Below are positions 47,256 to 57,298 of a stretch of 64,000 nucleotides of DNA, piece by piece. Numbering within the stretch: position 1 is the first letter of the stretch; the number at the start of each line of letters is the position of its first letter. Under the pieces are notes generated by a model. The model had not been told where the DNA came from, did no database searches, and saw only the letters and a program-made list of their open reading frames with translations. Position numbers and translations under genes: made by a program. Origin of the DNA: Deinandra increscens subsp. villosa (lineage: Eukaryota; Streptophyta; Magnoliopsida; Asterales; Asteraceae); assembly GCA_039602395.1 (NCBI GenBank), contig JBCNJP010000007.1:120748957-120812956 (forward strand), written 5' to 3'.

Positions 47256-49673
47256 CTGACATATATAGATACATTATAAGATTTCAAATAATGCACACTT
47301 TAAAAAGATTAGATTTGTGAAAACTAGAGGTGGCAAAATGGACAGGTCAGGCGGGTTGAATAATGGATCAAAATAGACGATTAATAAGTGCAAACCAAAA
47401 CAGGTTCAGGTTGGCTTGGGCAGACCCCAAGAAAACCAATTTTATCCAAATTCTTAATTGATTAATCTGCTAAATATGATTACGAAACATGTTACTACGA
47501 TAGTAATCTAACTTTTATGCCATATCAAAAAACTTAACTACTTTTTTCACAAGAATGTCATATTTGGTCAAAATTTTGTATTCTTTTCTTAAGCGACGAG
47601 AAATTGTCAACCAAACAGCTCAGTAATAGATTACTACAACTTCAAACAGCAAAAAACACATTCAAACACTATCTCCTTCCTACTACTCTTAATACTACAT
47701 CCTAGTTATCTGATTCTAAATAATAAAAAACACATTTTACTTTCAAAATGTGCATCCAAACATCACCTAAAATTACCCTAAAGAACATCCATAGACACGC
47801 ATAGGCACGTAGCAAATATTAAAACTATTTATTGAAAGCCAACTCGAGTTTAGAAGTAGTTGTGGGAAGATGTAATCATGTAAATGCATAAAGCATGTAT
47901 GAAGAGATGCATATATAACTCGCTACAAATGACATGGAACTAATATGCTGCCAGAACAAAGTCCATGAGAATAAAAATACTTTAGACAGTCTTTGAACCT
48001 TGGTGTAAACTGATTTAGACTTTTAGAGAGAAAAAAGTGATAGTCAAATCTGCCTGCGAGACAAAAGGATGTTGGTTATGCAACATCTAAAATGAACTAC
48101 ATAAACTGACCGCATATTAGCGAGATGATATATATAGGTTTCTGATGCATTGCTACTAGAAATCAAGATACTGTAATTTGGGGAGAAAAAACAAGTAAGC
48201 AATTATTATAACACCGGTTCTCACAAATTGGCCTGTTAAGTTTAATTATAGCATTAAGGCGTGTCTGGATTTTTATTTTTCAACTGATTGTCTAATTACT
48301 GTGACTTGAAATCATAGTAACAAGTTTTTAATGTTGCAAGAGAACTTATAATCTAAGTACAGAATATAAATTTCTTAAATTAACCTAATTAAAGAGACAT
48401 TAATGTCCAATCCACAAATTATCTTGACATTTTCAAAGAACTTCCATTTTTGGTCATTTTAGCTATTTCTCTATGTTCTATCACTCAAAACTCGAGAACG
48501 CAGCCTAGTTTCTTAAATAATAAAGCTTATTCCAATCACTCACACTGTTATCTTATTATCACAACTTCAAACGACAAAAGCACATCAGACAGTTATTCTA
48601 TAGCACATTTCAAAAAGACAATTATCTAATTTTGATTACTCAATACCACAAGAAAACTTTTAATACGGACATCTAAATGCCCCCTAAGTTCACTGGTCAG
48701 CAGCAAGATACTGATAAATGTCCCTTGTCTTACTGAAACAAGGGCCAAAAAAACAAAATTGGGACCTTAACGATACAAAGTTCATAGTAAGTGTCCTCCT
48801 ACATCCAAATTACTGGCCTACAACAATCGACACATCAATGACCGCCAAACAAATAATTAAACCACCACACTGAATTAGAAGTCGGCTTCTACAAAGAAGA
48901 AATCTAAGACCTTGGTTTTCCAAACAAGAAAGATTATTTTGCAGGATCTAACTGTACAAGATGTAAAATTCAGCCTGATTCCTCATTTCCTCATACCATA
49001 AGCAACAACAAATCTGTGTTTTAAAAAGCACGAAACGCTCCGAGGCGATGGGCCCCCGAGACAAGTGGCACACATCATGTACGTGAGGCGCAGGTTCTAA
49101 TGAATGTTTTAAAACCGCTTCTACATCATAATTTCTACACTTTAAATGCTCAAAGCATCAAGATAGTTCAATTATATGTCAAAAGCGGTGCAAACAAATT
49201 TAAGAATGTGGGACCAACAAAACTTCAAAATTCAGTGAGAATTTACACTTGCAGATACAAAATCAAAGGAAAAATGGATCAGTCTAGCAATTAGCAAATC
49301 AAACCCTAGATCAAGTAAATTCAAATTAGTCACATCACGTGGATCATCAAACCTAAATTGTGCAAAAATAACCATACCACTTGAAATTCAAACGCAATCT
49401 AAATCCAGAAGATCCACACCAAGCCATCAAGCGAACGATAAAACGAAACGAATAAAATTGAACGATTCCTTCAAACACGAAGCGTAAAGGCAGCATAATT
49501 AATAGTTTTTGCAAAATAAAAAGTAGTAAATCACGGATCGTTGAAATCTAGCGAACCGAAATCTAAGATTCAAGCACACTTTCTTCAAATAATCGTGAAC
49601 TACATAAGGAAATCAACACAAAACAGATAAACCAGATTACAAGTTGTGAGAAACGGTACTAAATAGATCTCAC
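47256..49673 (-). other. long 5'-leader intron of the DUF1644 gene (predicted)
   Basis: Donor GAG/GTGAGATC at 49674/49673 and acceptor GTCAG/GCTTAT at 47256/47255 would remove 2418 bp just before the ATG. The interval shows no protein-like frame. It contains degenerate AAGCACGAAACGCTCCGAGG-type repeat sequence near 49030. Confidence 0.55.
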
Positions 49674-49870
49674 CTCCTGTAGATGATTGTTGAGATTTTT
49701 GTGAGGTGGATTGGGCAGAGAAGGATCAGATTAGGGTTCGGTTCAGTTCATCTGTGAGAGATCGAGGAAGGGAGCATCGGGTTTATCGAAATTCGGAAAA
49801 GGATTTTCGCTTTGAAACGTTATCAGAGAGAACGAGAGACAGACGGAGACGAGTTGAGTACGGCGGATCC
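49674..49870 (-). promoter_or_regulatory. 5'-leader exon of the DUF1644 gene (predicted)
   Basis: CT-rich, GC-richer sequence ending at a good donor site. It contains a minimal upstream ORF ATGAACTGA at 49751-49743. The transcription start is not resolved. Confidence 0.5.
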
Positions 49871-49926
49871 ACGCAATTTTAGGGAGCGTGGGGACTTCAC
49901 TTTTATATAAATCCTATGTTGGTATT

Positions 49927-49947
49927 AATCCGTGTATTATACGGATT
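49927..49947. repeat. short palindrome, possible Helitron-like terminus
   Basis: AATCCGT and ACGGATT frame a short loop, preceded by GGTATTA. It resembles the hairpin at 16654. No partner end was found. Confidence 0.33.
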
Positions 49948-50225
49948 AAATTTAGATTAAATGGATATAATGTCATATTAATAATAGATTTGAAAGTTAA
50001 GATTAGCATAAAAATATTGTAAAATAATATTTGATAATTTAATACATTAAAGAAATTTATTTGTTTTAACAATTTTTTTTAACAACAACTACAACTTATG
50101 TTAACACATAAGAAAACCCATTAGCAAGAAACTAAAAGGCCTAGAAAGAGCAAACACAAAATCCAAAACAATTATATGATCCAAAAATTACTCCTATTAA
50201 TGGCCATGTTACACCTATTTTCAAA

Positions 50226-50665
50226 TCACAGTTTAAACCAAACTTTAACCTCATTGACCACATTACCAACCGAAGGGTTTGCGCCGTTGAAAACCACATT
50301 GTTTATCTCCCGCCATATGCACCATATCGTCGAGAGCATCACAACATAGACCATATATTTTTTTCCCTCACATATGTTGGTGTTCAAATAGACTCGCATT
50401 AGATAATCCACAAAGAAAGCAAACGACAAGGGAATGTTACACCAAACAGCCACCCCAGCACACACTGCCATGGTGAACCCACAACCCGAAAAAATATGTG
50501 TGACAGATTCTAGACCCTCGAGACAGAGCTTACATTCATCTGATGATACCTGAACCTCTCGTCGCATCAGAGCATCCGTAGTAGCAATCTGGTTCCTTTG
50601 AACACGCTAAGCAAACACGTTGACCTTGACTAGGACTAAACGACACCATTTTAGAACAAAATCGG
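50226..50665 (-). mobile_element. LINE ORF2 C-terminal fragment
   Basis: The minus-strand frame reads RNQIATTDALMRREVQ, then SSDECKLCLEGLESVTHIF and IWCIWREINNVVFNG, i.e. the zf-RVT region and the L1 terminal domain. An in-frame stop occurs upstream (VNVFA*RVQ). A T run at about 50071 could be the complement of its tail. Non-functional. Confidence 0.75.
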
Positions 50666-50673
50666 CTCTAACA

Positions 50674-52060
50674 CGTAACATCCCGAATTTTGTTATATTT
50701 TGAGTATGTTAATTTATTTATATTTTATTTTGGGTTTTGGTTGATATGTCGGGTTTAGTAATTATCCCGAGTTATCTAGTGGGAAATACTAGATATTAAG
50801 TTATTTAGTGGCTAATAGTTAAGTAAGAAGAAACTGAAGGTTTAAAGTGTAAATAGGAACTCGTGAAAGAATTAGAATGTGTGGTCATTTATGAGGGACT
50901 GAAATGGTAAATTATACTATAAAACAAAAAGTCAGGAAATTTCCCTTAGTGGAGATCACGACTATCAGGAGTGGAGGGAAGAACACCCTTCTTCTTGAGT
51001 AAAAGCATCAAAATTGGGAGCTTTAGGGTAAAATCTGATTAAAGGAAGTTGAAATTGGGAGGAGGAGGTTTATAATTCATTATCTTCTTCTTGATTCCTA
51101 GTTTGTCTCCAAGTAAGTTGTTAACCCCAAGTTGGGTGAATCTATGATCATCATCTTGAGGGTAACTTGAAGTAGGAAATGGGAATTTCATGTGTTCCTA
51201 TATTTAAGTGTGTATGATTTTCACCCTGCATGCTTGCAGCTAGATGATTTTGACAGGAAATGTGATAGAGGTTAAAATCCACTTCATGGAAATCGAATTC
51301 CATGATGGGTTGGGGGATTGGGTTGGTTAATTGGACTGAATGGAACCATGATTAAGTTGTAAAGTTGATAAATTTTGTATAATTTATGAATTTGGGTTGC
51401 ACATAACCAAATATGGGGTGGATTGGGAGTTCATGTGTTACTTGCTAGATTTAATGCTAAGTATGCACATAAGGTGTTTGATATAATGCTTGAATGAAGA
51501 TTGAGATTTGTTTAGGTTGAATCAATCAAATTGATATCGGTGAAATTAGTGTGAATTGTGTGAATTATGAATGTGGAATGGAGAATTTAATCAATGATGT
51601 GATTATAGGTGAATCAAGTGGACAAGCGGGTCATTAACATGAAGGCAAGACCAACATATGAAAGGTAACATGTAGTAGCTAGTGGACAATATTATAGGTT
51701 ATGATTGCGAATTGAAACAGTATAGCATTTGATGATATACATGTTTTTGGACAATTGGGAGATGAAATTGAGAATGGGTCTTGTTACATGATCAAATTGA
51801 GCTGCGGGTACATGACTCATTTGGGTTTGAGCTGAAAGATTGTGGCAAGATGAGAAACTATTGGGGTTATAGTCCTCAAATTGTCCTAACGGGTATTCAA
51901 GCGGCTTGGCACAATGTATAGTCATCATTTTGTTGGTCTTTAGTTTCGGTTAAATGTTAGTGTATATGCTTCAGTATTCCTTATTGAAAATGTAAGTGGT
52001 CGGCCTTCATTTAACAGTGATCTTATTACGCGTTGGGTATTACCACACGACGAGCATGCT
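50674..52060 (+). mobile_element. LTR-like segment related to 52773-55974
   Basis: It starts GTAACATCCCGAATTTTG, matching the minus-strand start of the segment ending at 55974 (TGTAACATCCCAAAACCC). It has the same internal order: AT-rich start, GGAGG-rich leader, CTTCTTGATTCCTAGTTTG, then ACGGGT motifs. The right boundary is not defined. No coding frame is seen. Confidence 0.4.
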
Positions 52061-52300
52061 TATAGCGGCAACGCGCTAATAGCAAAACTTGTCCATAATA
52101 AAATTCAATCAACTTATGTTCAAACACATGATGGTAAATCAAATTTTTTTGGTTAAACGATTTAATTCTTTAGATCAACTTGATTGATTAAATAATCCAG
52201 TCATCACAAAAATAATTCACAACACAATCAGACCCTAAATTTAAGTTTTCTTTATTGTGTTGTTGTCTTTAACAAAAAAAAAATCAAACTAATTACAAAC

Positions 52301-52361
52301 CTGGATATTGGAATGGAAGACTAGAAGTCATATCATTTGTAGATTCTTTACCGTTCGTCAT
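52301..52361 (-). pseudogene. possible copia Gag start fragment
   Basis: ATG followed by 20 codons ending in LPFQYPG, which resembles the beginning of Ty1/copia Gag proteins (xLPFxYPxLTKxNY). Similarity stops after PG, either at a GT splice-like site or by truncation. Low certainty because of its length. Confidence 0.3.
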
Positions 52362-53689
52362 CTTCACAAAAGTTATTTGATCCTTGTTCGGGGGAAAACA
52401 GTATTCGTAGAGCAATTTATTGATAGAATATAAAGCCGTGTATGTTTACTTTCAGATCAAATAATTTGAGTGGCACCAACGATTTGACCTAATAAAATCT
52501 GATTTTAATTGTAGAATTCTGTATGAGATTTGATTGTTGTGTTCATCTAGAGAAAAAATAGGATACGAAGATACGTATTCTTCAGAATACCCAAAATCAA
52601 GGATCCATCGAATATATTAATAACTACAGGTTAGTTAAGTATTTATTTAACCCAATTTACACATAAGTCTTTCAAGTTTCAATAAATGCATTTTGATCCG
52701 AAATAAAATATGCATTTTCTTTGAAACAATTGGTTCAAAATAAATAATTTTAAAGTTCAACATCAGCCAAGGTGTAACACCCATCCTCTTTAAATGCGGA
52801 AATACATGTTTTAGAAAAACGGCCCCAAATATTTTTTTTCTTCTTTTACCACATAATCAACAAAATATATAAATTATTTCCAAATCATAGTTTGGATCTC
52901 ACTAAATCAGAGTTGCAACGTATATAAACTCCGTTAACTGGCGAGTTTATAAATGACCATGTAGCGGTGTTCGGTTCTTCTAGCCTCGGCTCGATCTTGA
53001 CCCGCGTCCTAATAAGTACCTGCCACCAATACCAGTAACACAGCAGTATTAATGGCAAATTCATAACTGATACAAGTTTCACTTTGCCTTTTATCAAACC
53101 ACCAAATTCGTCCACTTGAGTGGCCGCGTATCGCTTGCATCTTCATCACTTCCAAGCGATACGCTTGGAAGTGAATTTCCAGGGATCATGATTGTTTTTA
53201 CCAGTTTTCCTTACTTAGTCATATTTTGGGCATTTTCAGTTTGTGCTGCAAAAGTCCCATTCACTTCCACCCTTTTTGGCCATACTTTAACTAAGAACAT
53301 AATCAAGCAACAAAGTATTTTTTTTTTTATCCATTTATAAGGATCAAACGTTTGGGGTTCACTTTACAAAAAATTCCAACCCGTTAACCCGTTTCACCCT
53401 TTTTTACGAGTAATCAAATTGCTCATTTGTTACTTCTACCACTTTCCCTTTTCTATTATACCATACTATTTCTCCATTACAATCATATGAATAATATTGA
53501 ATGGAGAAATTATATTCTACAATACATTCCATGGGTTCATATACATTCTTTCTAACTTATCATTCTTCTTAACGTAATATTAATTACATTAAGCTCACTT
53601 TTCACCTAAAGGTGCACGTTTGGGATTATAGCAAGTATAAATACTACATTCCCGAAGGTTCGCTCTTGTTTAGTCATTTAACTACCATC

Positions 53690-54690
53690 TTACCCAAACG
53701 GGTCATTAATTACATTCTTACCCAAGCGGGTCTTTAAATACATTCTTGCCCAAACGGGTCGTTATATAGATTCTTACTCAAACGGGTCTTTATCTACATA
53801 CTTACCCAAATGAGTCTTCTTATACATTTTTACCCAAACGGGTTATTTACTACGTTCTTACCCAAACAGGTCTTTATATGCATTCTTACCCAAACGGGTC
53901 TTTATATACATTCTTACCAAAACGGGTCTTTTTATACGGTTTTTCCCAAACGGGTCTTTTTATACGTTTTTACCCAAACGGGTTAGTTACTACGTTCTTA
54001 CCCAAACGGGTCTTTATATACATTCTTACCCAAACGGGTCGTTATATACATTCTTACCCAAACGGGTCTTTACTACATTCTTATCCGAACGGGTCCTTAT
54101 ATACATTCTTACCCAAACGGGTCGTTATATACATTCATACCCAAACGGGTCTTTACTACATTCTTACCCAAACGGGTCTTTATATACATTCTTACCCAAA
54201 CGGGTCGCATTCTTACCCAAACGGGTCAATAAATTTATTTCCATATAAACACATACTTTCATTTATCATTCTTACCCCGAACGGGTTATAAACATAAGTT
54301 TCATATAACCATACTTTAATTTATCATTCATACCCCGAACGGGTTATAAACATACTTTATCTAACACACTTCGTTTTATCCATATTACCCAACCGGGTCA
54401 TAAAACATTCTTTACATAAACGCATTTTGGGTTATCTATCTTACACAACGGGTCATAAACCATTCTTTATATAAACACATTTTGGTTTAATCATCTTACC
54501 CAAACGGGTCATAAAACATACTTTACATGAGCACACTTGGATTTATTCATCTTAACCCAAATGGGTTCTTAAAACACACTTTGTATAACGCTCTTTGGTG
54601 TTAGTCATCTTAACCCAAACGGGTCATAATCATTCTTTAGAAACACACACTTTGATTTATCTACATAACCCCAAACGGGTCACAAAACAT
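53690..54690. repeat. minisatellite with core ACCCAAACGGGT
   Basis: About 20 units of roughly 28 bp (53690-54235) read CATTCTTACCCAAACGGGTC followed by TTTATATA-like sequence. About eight longer units (roughly 60 bp, to 54690) follow, each with the same core. The core has inverted ACCC...GGGT ends around AAAC. Apparent open frames here are only by-products of the repeat. Confidence 0.9.
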
Positions 54691-54778
54691 TCATTTTTTT
54701 TTTACTTACTACTTGAGGTTGTGGCCAACATCAAGTCTAAAACTATCTTACCCCCAAAAAGTTAATTGGGTCATAACC

Positions 54779-54792
54779 CCCCCCCCCCCCAC
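54779..54792. repeat. C homopolymer
   Basis: About 14 consecutive C bases inside the LTR-like segment. A similar C run lies at 55742-55753. Both are prone to sequencing error. Confidence 0.8.
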
Positions 54793-56075
54793 CCCGCTTA
54801 ACATTCTACCCAACCATGCTTACTTACTCTTCCATTCTTATGCTTAACTAACCCTTGCGGGTCAAAACTATACAACCACATATCATCCTTCTTTGCCATA
54901 CACAACCATTTTATCATCTAATTCTATTCCATTTTGGATAGTTATCCATGCTAGAAAATAACTATACTACATGCGTACTTTGCAACAAAAGTGAACACAC
55001 TTAAATGTTACCTCGAATCTTCAAATTTAGCATTCCTTGATGGCTTGAGCTCCCGTCACTTTCACCTATAATTACTTGATTATTTAGATTGGTAATTAAC
55101 AATATGACCAACCATAACACTCAAGTACTACCCCACTTAACAATTTGATCATACTTACTTACTTTCTAGTTCACCAATTCTTTTAAGCATTTTCACAAAC
55201 ACTTGGTGTGCATGAACCCACTTAATCATTCGCATACATGTTTAGCAATAACTCCAAGCAAAATTAACAATCTATTCCATATCATCAAACATACTTAGGG
55301 TCTAATTTAGCAAACCTAACCCCTCCCTTTAGACATACATCGAATTCAAGAAGTGGGTTAAACCCATCTTTTTTTTTTCATCCCCCACTATTAGTCATAA
55401 AAAGAAGTGAATGCAACCTTAGATTTATGCTCCATTAACATCTAGAATGATTCTACAACAAGCTTCATACTTTGGCTTAACAAATTAAGAAAATACATTC
55501 ATGACCAACTTAGAAGAAGGAACATACCTAGCACCAAGTTCACGAAATATATGAAGAAATACAAGGAGAAAGTGTTCTAAGACTTCCAATTTCGCAAACC
55601 CCTCTTCAATTTCACTCCACTTGAGCTTCATTCCTTGTTCTTGATCAAAACCCTAACTCCCCTTTGCTCCCTTTCACGTCTGCGTTTTCTCCTCCATGGA
55701 GAAAACTAGACTTTTTATTTTAATCAAATATTTACATACTTCCCCCCCCCCCCTCTCTTAATAGCCCTTTTTTAATTTTTAGACATTTATTTGTATCTTC
55801 CACATAACACCCTCATCTTTCATCACATTTTCTATTAGTCACTTATAGAACTAGTAACTAACTAAAACGCAAATTAATCTATATCGGGAAACCATTTAAA
55901 ACATACTTCACCCGAAAGTTCCCACGTATCTTAAAATAATCATATTTAATCAATACGGGTTTTGGGATGTTACACAGGGGATCCGCCCCTTAGACCTCAT
56001 TTCTTCTCCATTAGTCTCGATGATATTAAAGTAAACATGCATCCTTGTTTGAATATCATACGCAATCTTAAATTA

Positions 56076-56412
56076 GTATGTGTTTGGCGTACTAGCTGAT
56101 AAATTATAAGATACATGATAAAAAATAACGTTTGGTAAAAAACTACATGAAAAATATTAAATGACATAAAAGTACATATATATAAATGAATTAAAATTTA
56201 AAAACAAAATATATATAACTTTTTAGAGAATGGTAAAACTGTAAATATTATAAAAGTTAGTCGAAACGCAACTCCAACTACTTTTTCAAAAGCTAGTTTT
56301 TTTGACATTACCAAACGGGGTTTAAAAAAAACTAGTTTTTTTTTAAAAAGCATCGTTTGCTAACATAAAAAAACTAATTTATAAGTTAGCTTATGGCGCG
56401 CCAAACACGACC
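56076..56412. mobile_element. Tourist/PIF-Harbinger-like MITE
   Basis: Target TTA at 56073-56075 and 56413-56415. The left end GTATGTGTTTGGCG and the complement of the right end GGTCGTGTTTGGCG match, and further in ACTAGCTGATAAATTATAAG pairs with the right-hand CTTATAAGTTAGC region. 337 bp, AT-rich, non-coding. Confidence 0.65.
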
Positions 56413-56689
56413 TTAAACTAAAATACCAAACAAAATTTGGATCATTCATATGTAAAATCATCTCGGCGTTAAAAAAAAGTTGTAAAATCTTGTTAAAAAG
56501 TTCTTTTTTTTAACGGCTAAATTTCACACAATATACATCACTTTAAAGTTTTGAACTTTGGTCTTCATCAAGATACATTACCTCTTACCGCTAGGCTAAA
56601 TACTAAGTGAGTTCTTAAAAAGTTAAACGAGCATCATTCCCTGATTTTATAAAGACGACAATTTACACTTTAGGTTAAAAGTAATACAA

Positions 56690-56985
56690 TCGGGAGAGGG
56701 GAAATGGGGGGCTTCGGGGTGATCGGGAACACCATCGCCGAGTGGTCGGGGTTCGGGATCGGGAGGTGAAATTCGGGCTCGGGGAGACGAAATTGGGGTT
56801 GGGGCACCGATTAGGGAAAGAGAGAGAGTGGGGATTGGAAAAGTTTTTATGGGGTGTTTGAGAGAGTGGAAGAGTGGGAAACCATTACCCACAAAATGGG
56901 GAAAAATGGGAAGGGGTGGGGAATGATGAGGTGGCACAAAAAATGAAGTGGGGAAATGAGGAAATGGAGATTATTACTTTTACCC
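56690..56985 (+). other. G-rich, purine-skewed block upstream of NDC80
   Basis: Strand-asymmetric G/A-rich sequence. A canonical G-quadruplex pattern lies at 56698-56727 (G4, AAAT, G6, CTTC, G4, TGATC, G3), with further G-runs to 56805. Apparent minus-strand frames are Pro/Ser-rich by-products of the composition. Confidence 0.55.
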
Positions 56986-56988
56986 TTA

Positions 56989-57214
56989 GGCCGTTCGTAG
57001 TGGTGGGGCGCCACCACTCTACATAACGCCCCGGTGGAGAGGAGCGTAGTGGGAAGGGGGCGCCATGTTATATATTTGCAGAGGGGATGAGGCGTTAAGA
57101 ACATAACGCCTGAAGGGTGATTTGGTGAAGATGGCGCCCCGGGGGTGGTGCAAGGGCGTTATAGGGGCGCCATCTTGCATTTTTTAGCAAGATAACGCCC
57201 CACTACACATAGCC
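56989..57214. mobile_element. PIF/Harbinger MITE next to the NDC80 start
   Basis: 226 bp between TTA target duplications (56986-56988, 57215-57217). The left end GGCCGTTCGTAGTGGTGGGG matches the complement of the right end GGCTATGTGTAGTGGGGCG. Several GGCGCC and ATAACGCC motifs recur inside. It lies 85 bp from the NDC80 ATG, so it is probably in the promoter or leader. Confidence 0.8.
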
Positions 57215-57245
57215 TTACACAGACTTCCCATTCCAAATTCCGGAA

Positions 57246-57277
57246 GCGGGAAACTCGACGAAAGCCAAAGCGGGAAA
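57246..57277 (+). promoter_or_regulatory. two E2F-type sites before NDC80
   Basis: GCGGGAAA at 57246-57253 and 57270-57277 (complement TTTCCCGC) fits the plant E2F/DP consensus TTTSSCGC exactly. They lie in a 24-bp imperfect tandem repeat (AAGCGGGAAACTCGACG and AAGCGGGAAACTTGACG), 22-53 bp before the ATG. Confidence 0.6.
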
Positions 57278-57298
57278 CTTGACGGAATCCACCAAACC

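Larger units (their letters stand above)
52773..55974 (-). mobile_element. 3.2-kb LTR-like segment (possible solo LTR)
   Basis: Ends TGTAACACCC...GGGATGTTACA form short inverted termini with TG/CA. The flanks CAAGG (52768-52772) and CAGGG (55975-55979) could be a 5-bp target duplication with one mismatch. The interior is non-coding and includes a GGAG-rich leader (minus strand, about 55700-55540) and the minisatellite at 53690-54690. Long, non-coding LTRs of this size occur in chromovirus lineages, but the lineage assignment is inference. Confidence 0.5.

Noticed and set aside
53878..54291. 137-codon open frame with repeated YPNGS / LPKRV / TQTG words
   Set aside because: It is three phases of the 28-bp minisatellite read in one frame, without other coding signs.
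53690..54690. CRISPR-like spaced repeats
   Set aside because: The repeats are directly adjacent units with similar spacers in plant DNA. There is no array structure and no cas genes.
56647..57104. Pro-rich minus-strand frames upstream of NDC80
   Set aside because: They arise from the G-rich plus strand and run into a MITE. No homology is recognised.
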